A DNA stretch of 39,548 bases from contig CAKRQU010000017.1 in the NCBI GenBank assembly GCA_934394585.1, forward strand, positions 1-39,548, in the 5' to 3' direction. The notes beneath the pieces are model-generated. The model worked only from the letters and a program-made list of their open reading frames with translations, was not told the origin of the DNA and did not search any database. The position numbers and the translations under genes are program-made. Positions 24,891-31,678 of this stretch are shown piece after piece. This DNA is from an uncultured Eubacteriales bacterium (lineage in GTDB: Bacteria > Bacillota > Clostridia > Oscillospirales > CAG-272). The first letter of the stretch is position 1. Each line of letters begins with the position of its first letter.

Positions 24891-25832
24891 ATGAAAATAG
24901 GTGTTCAGACAGCGACTTCGATAGACCGCCTCGGAATAGACGGCGCTTTTGACGCATACCGCGATGCGGGTTTTGACTGCGTGGATCTCAATCTGGATGA
25001 TCGTCTTACCATTTCATGGAATGAAATGCGCGAAGGCGCGGAAGATCCGTTTTTCGGCGACGAAAACAATTATATGAGCTTTGCAAAAGCCGTAAAAGCG
25101 GCAAGCGAACGCACAGGCGTGGCGATAGGTCAGGTTCATGCGCCTTTCCCGCTCGGTTTCCGCGGCTGTGAAAAAGCAAACGAACGCGGACTTCGCTGGG
25201 GCAATATATCCATAGAAATATGCCATTTCCTCGGCTGTGACAAAATAGTCATTCATCCGCTTTTTGAAGGCAGTCTGCGTCAGAATCCCACCTCGCGCGA
25301 GGAGGAATGGGAAATGAATATTCCCTTTTATTCTTCATTCATTCCGCTGCTGAAAAAATACAAAATAACCTGCTGCCTCGAAAACATGTGGGCACAGGAC
25401 TGGCAGACAAAAAAGATTTATCATACGGTTTGCTCCGATATGGGCGACGCCTGCGGATACATAGACAGGCTGAATGAAATAGCCGGCGAAAAGCTTTTCG
25501 GTTTCTGCCTCGATATAGGTCATCTCGCGCTTTGCGGGCTGGATAATTATCATTCGATAATGCAGCTCGGCGACAGGCTCGTCACGCTCCATATACATGA
25601 TAATCAGGGGGGCATCGACGACAATCATGTGATACCTTATATGGGAATAATCTACTGGGAAAGATTTATCCGCGGACTTGCCGAATCCGGCTACAACGGC
25701 ACGCTCAGTTTTGAAACGGCGGGACAATACAAAAAAGTTCCGACGGATTTCATTGCCACATCGCTGAAATGGACGGCGGATACCGGCAGATATTTCAATA
25801 AGAGAATCGCGGAAGCAAGAAGTGCAAAATAA
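24891..25832 (+). CDS. Sugar phosphate isomerase/epimerase (AP-endonuclease 2-like TIM barrel)
   Basis: A 313-residue xylose-isomerase-like TIM-barrel protein. It has the N-terminal MKIGVQT strand, GQVHAPFPLG, IVIHP, the metal-binding Glu in CLENMW, Asp and His in CLDIGHLAL, LHIHDN and the C-terminal Glu in LSFETAG, the usual E/D/H/E set. Such enzymes isomerise or epimerise ketoses, inositols or sugar acids, and the substrate cannot be deduced. ACGGAGG lies 7 nt before the ATG. It is transcribed alone, divergent from the RNHCP-GH13 operon, which suggests a common carbohydrate context. Confidence 0.87.
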   Translation: MKIGVQTATSIDRLGIDGAFDAYRDAGFDCVDLNLDDRLTISWNEMREGAEDPFFGDENNYMSFAKAVKAASERTGVAIGQVHAPFPLGFRGCEKANERGLRWGNISIEICHFLGCDKIVIHPLFEGSLRQNPTSREEEWEMNIPFYSSFIPLLKKYKITCCLENMWAQDWQTKKIYHTVCSDMGDACGYIDRLNEIAGEKLFGFCLDIGHLALCGLDNYHSIMQLGDRLVTLHIHDNQGGIDDNHVIPYMGIIYWERFIRGLAESGYNGTLSFETAGQYKKVPTDFIATSLKWTADTGRYFNKRIAEARSAK

Positions 25833-25895
25833 AAGGTTCTTTGTCCCGACGGGATGGGGTATACTTTTCTTTTAAAGAAAATGATGAAAAAGAAG

Positions 25896-25925
25896 CGGGC
25901 GGCGCATGCCGCCCGTGTTTTTGTT
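25896..25925 (+). terminator. Terminator of the sugar isomerase gene
   Basis: CGGGCGGC (25896-25903) pairs with GCCGCCCG (25908-25915) across GCAT, then TGTTTTTG. It marks the start of the hairpin-rich non-coding region. Confidence 0.85.
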
Positions 25926-26297
25926 TTTCTTTGCGCAAAGAAACAAGGGGGCGCTTTTCACAAAAGCGCAGAAATGTTTCTTTCCTCTCAAAAGGAAACG
26001 GGGCGTACTTTTGCGTGACCAAAAGTACCAAAAGGAAGTTGCTCTTTGCCGAGAGGAGGGCGGGCGACTACGGTCGCCCGAGGTACGATCGCGCTTTTGA
26101 GTGACCAAAAGCGCGGCAAAAGTCATCAAAGGAAGGCTCCTCGCCCTCCTTTGCAAACTACCTCGCACCCCGTCGAGTTAGCCGCAGTAAGCAATGCGCG
26201 GCAAGTATGTGCTATATATAGCAAATCAAAAAAGTTTTTGTCTATCTCTCCGCGTATCATCAGCCATACCGCGCGTGCGAACACAGTACGCCGCGAA
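25926..26297 (-). repeat. Intergenic hairpin-rich repeat, copy B
   Basis: Successive hairpins on the plus strand: 25926-25943 (TTTCTTTGCGCAAAGAAA), 25951-25969, 25981-25998, 26005-26028 (GTACTTTT / AAAAGTAC), 26061-26080 (CGGGCGAC / GTCGCCCG) and 26091-26114 (GCGCTTTT / AAAAGCGC). Bases 26107-26297 are about 95% identical, by eye, to the reverse complement of 1-188. No gene with a ribosome binding site lies here. Confidence 0.82.
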
Positions 26298-26517
26298 AAG
26301 CGAGCAGATTCGACGGGGTGGGTGGCTTCCGCCATAGCTTCAGCTACGCTTCCCACTATAGGCTAAACTCCTACTATGCGAGCATGGCTTGATGGACATC
26401 GAGTCTGGGCAGCTAAAGCTAAAATCCGCACAGACTAAATCCCGTGTTTAAGCGGGGGTCTGAACCGCGCTTCTGGCTTAGTCTATGGTCGGACTGTCAG
26501 GGCAGTATGTTCGCACG
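26274..26517 (-). ncRNA. Candidate structured non-coding RNA, family unassigned
   Basis: Ends of this segment are complementary: 26275-26292 (GTGCGAACACAGTACGCC) pairs with 26501-26516 (GGCAGTATGTTCGCAC) over about 15 positions including wobble pairs. Read on the minus strand the interior has local hairpins: CAGAC/GTCTG enclosing CCCG/CGGG (about 26409-26462), TAGC-TGAA-GCTA and GGC-GGAA-GCC with GNRA-like loops (about 26321-26350). No ORF spans it. A long RNA closed by pairing ends with a roughly 240-nt length recalls 6S RNA, and parts of the 3' half look 6S-like to me, but I cannot confirm the family. Strand is chosen because loops read better on minus. Confidence 0.5.
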
Positions 26518-26545
26518 AGTCGCCGCGAGGCGACAGAAGGTGTTT

Positions 26546-26622
26546 AAAAGAGGAATTGACACATACGCGCAGCGTGTGTGTCGGCGTCGCCGAGACAGGA
26601 GTTAATACTTTCCTCTTTTTGA
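26546..26622. repeat. Nested inverted repeat between the ncRNA and the right hairpin array
   Basis: AAAAGAGGA near 26546 is complementary to TCCTCTTTT near 26611-26619 and encloses a second hairpin, GACACATACGC with GCGTGTGTGTC (about 26558-26582). A smaller stem GTCGCC-GCGA-GGCGAC sits just before, at about 26519-26534. The role is unknown. Confidence 0.55.
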
Positions 26623-26774
26623 CTTTTGGTACTTTTCTTCATAGAAAAGTACACCCCCGTTCTCCTACGAGGAGAAAAGTTACTTTTCCCGCGCTTTTTG
26701 TCAGTAAAAAGCGCGACCACCGTCCACGGGCGACGCAGACGCCCGCTTCACTGTTTCTCTTACAAAAGAGCAAC
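26621..26774 (+). repeat. Hairpin array, right arm of the composite repeat
   Basis: Contains 26629-26652 (GTACTTTT / AAAAGTAC, loop side CTTCATAG), a TCTCCT / AGGAGA stem near 26660-26676, 26691-26714 (GCGCTTTT / AAAAGCGC) and a CTCTT / AAGAG stem near 26755-26770. These are the same hairpin types as in copies A and B, ending at the rplS terminator just as copy A ends at the tatD terminator. Confidence 0.75.
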
Positions 26775-26802
26775 AAAAAAGACCGCTGATGCGGTCTTTT
26801 TT
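26775..26802 (-). terminator. Terminator of rplS
   Basis: GACCGC (26781-26786) pairs with GCGGTC (26791-26796) across TGAT, with A6 and T6 flanks. It lies 3 nt beyond the rplS stop codon on the minus strand. Confidence 0.9.
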
Positions 26803-26805
26803 CCC

Positions 26806-27147
26806 TTAGATAAGCTCTTTAACCTTAGCCTGCTTACCAACTCTTTCGCGGATGTAGTAGAGTTTTGCACGACGAACTTTACCGTGACGTGTGACAACTA
26901 CTTTCTCTACGTTGGGAGAGTGGAGCGGGAAGGTCTTTTCCACGCCTACACCGTAAGCAATACGTCTTACAGTAAAGGTTTCGGAAATACCGCCGTTTTT
27001 CTTGGCGATAACGGTACCTTCGAAAAGCTGAATTCTTTCTCTCGTACCTTCCTTGATTTTGTTGTGAACAACAACAGTGTCACCTATCTCGAAAGCGGGA
27101 ACATCTGTCTTGAGCTGCTCGTTTACAAAAGCCTGAATCTTGTCCAT
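26806..27147 (-). CDS. rplS: 50S ribosomal protein L19
   Basis: Ribosomal protein L19, 113 residues, at the 30S-50S interface. Recognised by DTVVVHNKIKEGTRERIQLFEGTVIAKKNGG, FTVRRIAYGVGVEKTFPLHSP and the terminal RRAKLYYIRERVGKQAKVKE. AAGGAGG precedes the ATG. Codon choice (GGT, GTA, CGT, AAC) differs from the neighbours, as expected for a very highly expressed gene. The usual partners rpsP, rimM and trmD are not adjacent. It has its own promoter and an ~80-nt leader. Confidence 0.98.
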   Translation of the reverse strand: MDKIQAFVNEQLKTDVPAFEIGDTVVVHNKIKEGTRERIQLFEGTVIAKKNGGISETFTVRRIAYGVGVEKTFPLHSPNVEKVVVTRHGKVRRAKLYYIRERVGKQAKVKELI

Positions 27148-27227
27148 TTTGAGCCATCCTCCTTTTGAAATCTGCGGATGTTCATGCGAGCATGCAGCGG
27201 ACCATCCTGCGGTCGCATAACGCGACG
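27148..27227 (-). promoter_or_regulatory. Structured 5' leader of rplS
   Basis: The ~80-nt leader (minus strand) has a hairpin GTCGC-GTTAT-GCGAC followed by GC-rich self-complementary sequence around 27175-27210, ending at the AAGGAGG site. L19 leaders are known autoregulatory elements in Bacillota; I see structure at the right place but cannot confirm a match. Confidence 0.4.
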
Positions 27228-27233
27228 TGTAAT

Positions 27234-27262
27234 ATTATATCATCTTATTTTCAAATATGCAA
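27234..27262 (-). promoter_or_regulatory. Promoter of rplS
   Basis: Minus strand -35 TTGCAT (27262-27257), 17-nt spacer, -10 TATAAT (27239-27234). Confidence 0.65.
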
Positions 27263-27282
27263 TAGTTTTTTCGGAAATTTTT

Positions 27283-28614
27283 TTATTTTTTTGCGGGCGC
27301 ACGGTAATGATTTTTCGGCGTGACGATATTTATCAGCTTCATTATCACAAAAGCCGTGACATAATGCATAAACCAGCATGCTATGAGAAGCAGCGGTGTC
27401 GCCGAAAGTGAAAATCCGAAAAAGCCGAGCACTCGTTCTCCCATCACGGAAGTGAAAAGCGTACCTGTCATAAGTCCCGTAAACGAGGCGAGATTGCTTA
27501 CTATTATCTGGAAAGAAAGATAATTTGTCCTGTCCTCATCCGGCAGATTTATATACGGCACGGAAGCTATTATCGTATTCATCACCACGCCGAGCACATG
27601 CTGAGAAAGTCGCACCGCGAGATAAAGCCACGAGGAATTTTCCTCCGTAACAAAGGCATACACGAGATAAGTGGCACCCTGAAGTACGCAGGCGATTGCC
27701 AGCGCGCGAAACCATGTATTTTCCGCGATGAATTTATTCCACATTTTGCCGAAAGCAATGAAAAAAAGAAAATATGTGGCGTTTATCGCGCTCATGAAAG
27801 TATAGCTTATATGCGCATTTTCTATGAGATATGCATTCAGCGTGGCATTAGGCAGATTGGTAGTGAAACCGTAAAGGAAAAGTATTATCATACTGCAGAA
27901 AAACGCTTTGTTTTTCACGGGCTTGCTGAAAACATCGGAAAGCTTTATTTTTGTGCCGGAGGATTCGTATTCATATTCCTTCGGTATGCACAAAAGAAGC
28001 GTATCTGCCACGGTGAGCACATAAGAAATTATTCTCAGATTTGTCATCACCGTGAGCTGTGCGGGTGAACCCGCGAGCTTATCCGTGACCACGGAGCCTA
28101 TCAGCGCAAAAAGATATACCGTGAGGCTGTTTATACATCCGTTGAAAAGGAAATATGTGGAGCGCACATCCTCCGTGAGAAATTTCGCGTGCCATGCAGA
28201 ATAGCCCGAACCGAAAAGCGCGGATATCGAATTTGCCAGCGCCACTATTATTACAAAACCGATGACGCGGGAGCGGTTTTCTTTCACGAGTACGGGCAGA
28301 AAAGTTATGCCGAGAATATTTATCGTATTTGTAAGAATACGCACGCCGCAAAGAAGCCATTTTCTTTTGCGGAAACGCTCCAGTATGGACGGCGAAAAAA
28401 TATTCAGCAGACAGGCAAGGCTCGGTATAAATGACAAAATGCCTATGCTGACGACATTTATTCCGTAAAGCAGGAGAAATCCCGTATAGAAAACGCCGCC
28501 CGTAAACTGCGAGGCGATGCTGGCGAGAATGCCGCTCGTCATCATGCAGAGCCTGCCGCGTGAATGCTCATCGCGCGGAGAAAAAACCTTTTTGAACGTG
28601 TCGAAAAATCCCAT
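27283..28614 (-). CDS. Major facilitator superfamily transporter
   Basis: A 443-residue integral membrane protein with about 12 hydrophobic segments in two halves around a polar central loop near residues 215-230. Segments include GGVFYTGFLLLYGINVVSIG and FTGLMTGTLFTSVMG. The MFS A-motif is weak (LERFRKRKW after TM2), so substrate and direction of transport cannot be stated. It has its own consensus promoter and is divergent from gerA. No obvious terminator separates it from the rplS promoter region. Confidence 0.82.
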   Translation of the reverse strand: MGFFDTFKKVFSPRDEHSRGRLCMMTSGILASIASQFTGGVFYTGFLLLYGINVVSIGILSFIPSLACLLNIFSPSILERFRKRKWLLCGVRILTNTINILGITFLPVLVKENRSRVIGFVIIVALANSISALFGSGYSAWHAKFLTEDVRSTYFLFNGCINSLTVYLFALIGSVVTDKLAGSPAQLTVMTNLRIISYVLTVADTLLLCIPKEYEYESSGTKIKLSDVFSKPVKNKAFFCSMIILFLYGFTTNLPNATLNAYLIENAHISYTFMSAINATYFLFFIAFGKMWNKFIAENTWFRALAIACVLQGATYLVYAFVTEENSSWLYLAVRLSQHVLGVVMNTIIASVPYINLPDEDRTNYLSFQIIVSNLASFTGLMTGTLFTSVMGERVLGFFGFSLSATPLLLIACWFMHYVTAFVIMKLINIVTPKNHYRAPAKK

Positions 28615-28645
28615 TCCCGCACCTCTCGTTTTTCATTGCAATCGT

Positions 28646-28674
28646 ATTTTACAATAAATAATCCTTTATGTCAA
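28646..28674 (-). promoter_or_regulatory. Promoter of the MFS gene
   Basis: Minus strand -35 TTGACA (28674-28669), 17-nt spacer, -10 TAAAAT (28651-28646), the same architecture as the obgE and T-box promoters. Confidence 0.7.
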
Positions 28675-28764
28675 CATAAAAACGCTTTTTGCCGTAAAAT
28701 ACCGACGGTATATTTTTTATTTTTTTGAAAAATAATAAAAATAAAAAAACAAAAGGCAGACAAA

Positions 28765-30219
28765 ATGAAAAATTACAAAGAAACAAAGGCGGAAATGGAG
28801 CGGATTTTTCGCGGCGCCTCGGATTTTATCGTGCGCGAAATGAAATTCGGCAATATATCGCTCTGCGTGATGTATATAAGCAATTATTCCTCGAAAAAAA
28901 TGATAACGGAATACATTATCGCGCCGCTGTGCCGCGCCTATGAAGAAAACGGGCGCGTTTTCCCCGAGGAAACCATCACATGCTCATCCGTATCTCAGGT
29001 AGCAGACGAAAGCGAAGCGACAGACGCCGTAATTTCCGGCTCATGTCTTGTTTTCTATGCAAAAGGCGACGAAAACGCGCGTGCCGTATCCGTTTCCACC
29101 AAAAACGAAGAGGGACGCTCCGGCACGGAGCCGGAAACGGAAAACGTGATACGCGGCGCACACGAGGGATTTGTGGAAAACGGCGAGCAGAACGCCATGC
29201 TCCTGCGGCGCAGACTGAAAACGCAAAAGCTGATGAAAACCGATATCACGATAGGTTCTCTCACGAAAACCGTCGTTTCCGTGATGTATATCGACGGTAT
29301 AGCCGACAAGCACGTGCTGAATGAGCTGCTTTCGCGCCTAAGCGCAATAAAAACCGACGGCATACTCGATTCCGGTTATATAGAGCTTTATATTCAGGAC
29401 GGCGGATATTCGCTCTACCCCACTGTGGGAAATTCGGAGCGCCCCGACAAAGTGGCAGCGAAAATGCTGGAGGGGCGCATCGCCGTGATAGTAGACGGCT
29501 CGCCCGTGGTGCTCACGGTGCCTTATCTTTTCTGCGAAGCTATACAGGTGACGGAAGATTATTCGAAAAGCATTTATTATGCCTGCTTTGTACGCATACT
29601 GCGCTTTGCCGCAATGCTGCTCGGCATATATCTGCCGTCGCTTTTCGTGGCGCTCACGGTATGGCATCCTTCCCTTTTGCCCGCCGCTTTTGAGGAAGCC
29701 CTCGTGAAATCCCGCGAGGGTATGAGTTTTTCGATATTTGCAGAGGTGATACTGATATTTCTGCTTTTCGAAATAGTGCGTGAGGTAGGTCTGCGCATGC
29801 CGAAAGCCGTGGGCAGTGCCGTCGGTCTGGTAGGCTCGCTCATCCTCGGCGAAAGCGCAGTGAAAGCGGGCATAGCCTCCTCCACTGTGATGGTTTTCGT
29901 GGCGCTCGCCGCTATATGCAATTTCATAGCACCTCCGTATATGAATCCTAATGTGATATATCGCCTCGCCATGATAATAGCGGCGGGACTTTTCGGGCTT
30001 TTCGGCTTTGCGGCGGCACTTTTTGCGAGCATCGTCGCTTTCTGCTCGAAAAAAAGCTTCGGCGTGCCGTATCTTTATCCATTTGTCCCGCTCGATATCA
30101 CAGCCATGCAGGACAGCATAATAATGCTCCCCGTATGGAAAATGAAATATTCGCCCACTGCACTTTCCGGAAAGAAAATGCTGCGCACGAAAGGAAGAAA
30201 AGAAAATGAAAATAACTGA
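28765..30219 (+). CDS. Spore germination protein, GerA family A subunit
   Basis: Component of a nutrient germinant receptor in the spore inner membrane. The 484 residues have a soluble N-terminal half (about 1-260) and a C-terminal half with about five transmembrane segments, matching GerAA/SpoVAF proteins. Conserved stretches are YIDGIADKHVLNEL, DGSPVVLTVPYLFCEAIQ, the EDYSKSIYYACFVRILRF entry to the membrane region, and IVREVGLRMPKAVGSAVGLVGSLILG. The ribosome binding site (AAAGGC) is weak. A GerB-position membrane protein overlaps its end by 14 nt; no GerC lipoprotein follows. Its presence implies endospore formation. Confidence 0.92.
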   Translation: MKNYKETKAEMERIFRGASDFIVREMKFGNISLCVMYISNYSSKKMITEYIIAPLCRAYEENGRVFPEETITCSSVSQVADESEATDAVISGSCLVFYAKGDENARAVSVSTKNEEGRSGTEPETENVIRGAHEGFVENGEQNAMLLRRRLKTQKLMKTDITIGSLTKTVVSVMYIDGIADKHVLNELLSRLSAIKTDGILDSGYIELYIQDGGYSLYPTVGNSERPDKVAAKMLEGRIAVIVDGSPVVLTVPYLFCEAIQVTEDYSKSIYYACFVRILRFAAMLLGIYLPSLFVALTVWHPSLLPAAFEEALVKSREGMSFSIFAEVILIFLLFEIVREVGLRMPKAVGSAVGLVGSLILGESAVKAGIASSTVMVFVALAAICNFIAPPYMNPNVIYRLAMIIAAGLFGLFGFAAALFASIVAFCSKKSFGVPYLYPFVPLDITAMQDSIIMLPVWKMKYSPTALSGKKMLRTKGRKENENN

Positions 30220-31198
30220 AAAAGATATCCTCGCACCCCCCGCACTTTTTTTCGGTATATTTTTCATTTCCGCGGCGGGACTTTATATATATGATGTGCG
30301 CGGAGCGGCGTCAATCGCTTTTTATGTGCTGATCTCGCTCGCCGTGAGCATTTTTGCCATCGCCGGCGCTGGAAAAGAAAGCGGAAATCTGCCGCTTTAC
30401 TTTTCCGTCGGCACGGGCAGAGGTACGGAACCGTGGTTTTGCGCCGTAGTCGCCGCCATCACGTCCGCATCGCTTGTTTTTGATACGTTCACCCTCTCGG
30501 CGAGGATAAGCGAAATATACGGCGGATATTTCCGCGCAGTGCTGCTTATATGCGCCGCGCTCGCATGGTGGTCGGCTTTTCACGGGGCGGGCGCGATAAC
30601 GGGAGCGGCGCAGACCGGCGCCGTCATTTCCGCCGTCCTTCTCATTTTTGCGATATTTTCCCGCCGCTCTCCCGATATATATATAAATGAAAATGCGCGC
30701 GGCGCACTCGGTGCACTCGGCGGTATGGGCGCGGTTTTCTGCCTCGTTTCGCATACGCGCACGGGTTCCGATCCTTCGGCTTCGCCCGCATACCGCGCAC
30801 GGGCAAAGCACGTGGAAAACCGCCCGCTTTTCATATTGTGCGTAGTATCGGGTGCTTTTGTTTTAGCGGCGGTTTTTCATGCGCTGACATATACGGCGAT
30901 TTTCCCCGCGGGTATGAAAATATTTTCGCTTTTCGCCTCGTGGTCGTTTTCCCTTTCGCGCATCGGCGCGCTCGCCTTTACTCTGCGCGACTGCGTGGGG
31001 ATAAGGAAAAATGCGGCAATCAAAACGGCTATATGCGGCATTTCGCTTATTTTTGCCTGCGGTGCCGCCTCTGCCTTTGTGCGCGGCGGCTCTTTCGGTG
31101 CGCTTTTCTTTGAGCTCGCCGCCGTGATAAACGCTTTTTTCCCCATAATGCTCGCCGCCGATATCATTTTTTCGCGCAAAAGGCGCTCCCGCGCGTAA
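30206..31198 (+). CDS. Multi-spanning membrane protein in the GerB position
   Basis: A 330-residue protein with about nine hydrophobic segments and short loops. It overlaps gerA by 14 nt with AAAGGAAG before its ATG, so the two are translationally linked, as gerAA-gerAB are. GerAB proteins are APC-superfamily permeases of ~365 residues that bind germinant; this protein starts similarly (MKITEKDILAPPALFFG) but is shorter and lacks motifs I could recognise with certainty. Best reading is a divergent GerB-type permease, with an unrelated membrane protein as alternative. Confidence 0.6.
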   Translation: MKITEKDILAPPALFFGIFFISAAGLYIYDVRGAASIAFYVLISLAVSIFAIAGAGKESGNLPLYFSVGTGRGTEPWFCAVVAAITSASLVFDTFTLSARISEIYGGYFRAVLLICAALAWWSAFHGAGAITGAAQTGAVISAVLLIFAIFSRRSPDIYINENARGALGALGGMGAVFCLVSHTRTGSDPSASPAYRARAKHVENRPLFILCVVSGAFVLAAVFHALTYTAIFPAGMKIFSLFASWSFSLSRIGALAFTLRDCVGIRKNAAIKTAICGISLIFACGAASAFVRGGSFGALFFELAAVINAFFPIMLAADIIFSRKRRSRA

Positions 31199-31258
31199 CG
31201 AAATACACCGCCCCGCCATATAATTATGACAAATACCATAAAACGAAAGGATTATTAT

Positions 31259-31669
31259 ATGGCGGAAAACACATCGGAAGGATATCTCTTAGTACAGGTT
31301 TCATCGGCTCTCGGCGCCGTGCCGATACCAAATGCCACCGTGGTGGTGCGCACGGTAAGCGACGGCGCGCCGAAAATTTATTCCGTGATGACGACGGATA
31401 TCAACGGGAAAACCAAGCCTCTTGCCATCCCCGCGCCGGACCCTTCTTTTTCATTCGTCCCCGGAAGCACGACAGTGCCTTATTCCATAGTGAATATAGA
31501 GGTGGCGGCAGACGGATATTACGGCTATACCGCGCTGAATGTGCCCATATTTGCGGGGCAGACCTCCATTCAGAGCGTAAACGCCATCCCCGTGCCGGAC
31601 GCGCAGAATTTCACGACAAATCCGAGTCTCAATCTGACGGTAAACGAAAGCGAACCGCCTAATCTGTAA
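31259..31669 (+). CDS. Carboxypeptidase-regulatory-like (CnaB/transthyretin-fold) protein
   Basis: A 136-residue protein from the ATG at 31259, chosen because AAAGGA lies 7 nt upstream; an in-frame ATG at 31226 has no such site. The sequence resembles a beta-sandwich regulatory domain: GYLLVQVSSALGAVPIPNAT, TTDINGKTKPLAIPAP, YSIVNIEVAADGYYGYT and VPIFAGQTSIQSVNAIPVP. There is no signal peptide or anchor. It sits 9 nt before the SpoIID-like gene and probably belongs to the same sporulation-related unit, perhaps a structural spore-layer component; that is inference. Confidence 0.65.
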   Translation: MAENTSEGYLLVQVSSALGAVPIPNATVVVRTVSDGAPKIYSVMTTDINGKTKPLAIPAPDPSFSFVPGSTTVPYSIVNIEVAADGYYGYTALNVPIFAGQTSIQSVNAIPVPDAQNFTTNPSLNLTVNESEPPNL

Positions 31670-31678
31670 GGAGGAGCA

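Noticed and set aside
25926..26114. CRISPR-like array
   Set aside because: The repeated hairpins differ in length and sequence and there are no uniform spacers or cas genes.
26280..26520. tmRNA candidate on the plus strand
   Set aside because: GATTCGACGGGG near 26307 recalls the tmRNA 5' region, and a frame ends in Ala-stop, but there is no GGGG acceptor start, no T-arm with GGTTCGA, no CCA end and no ALAA-type tag.
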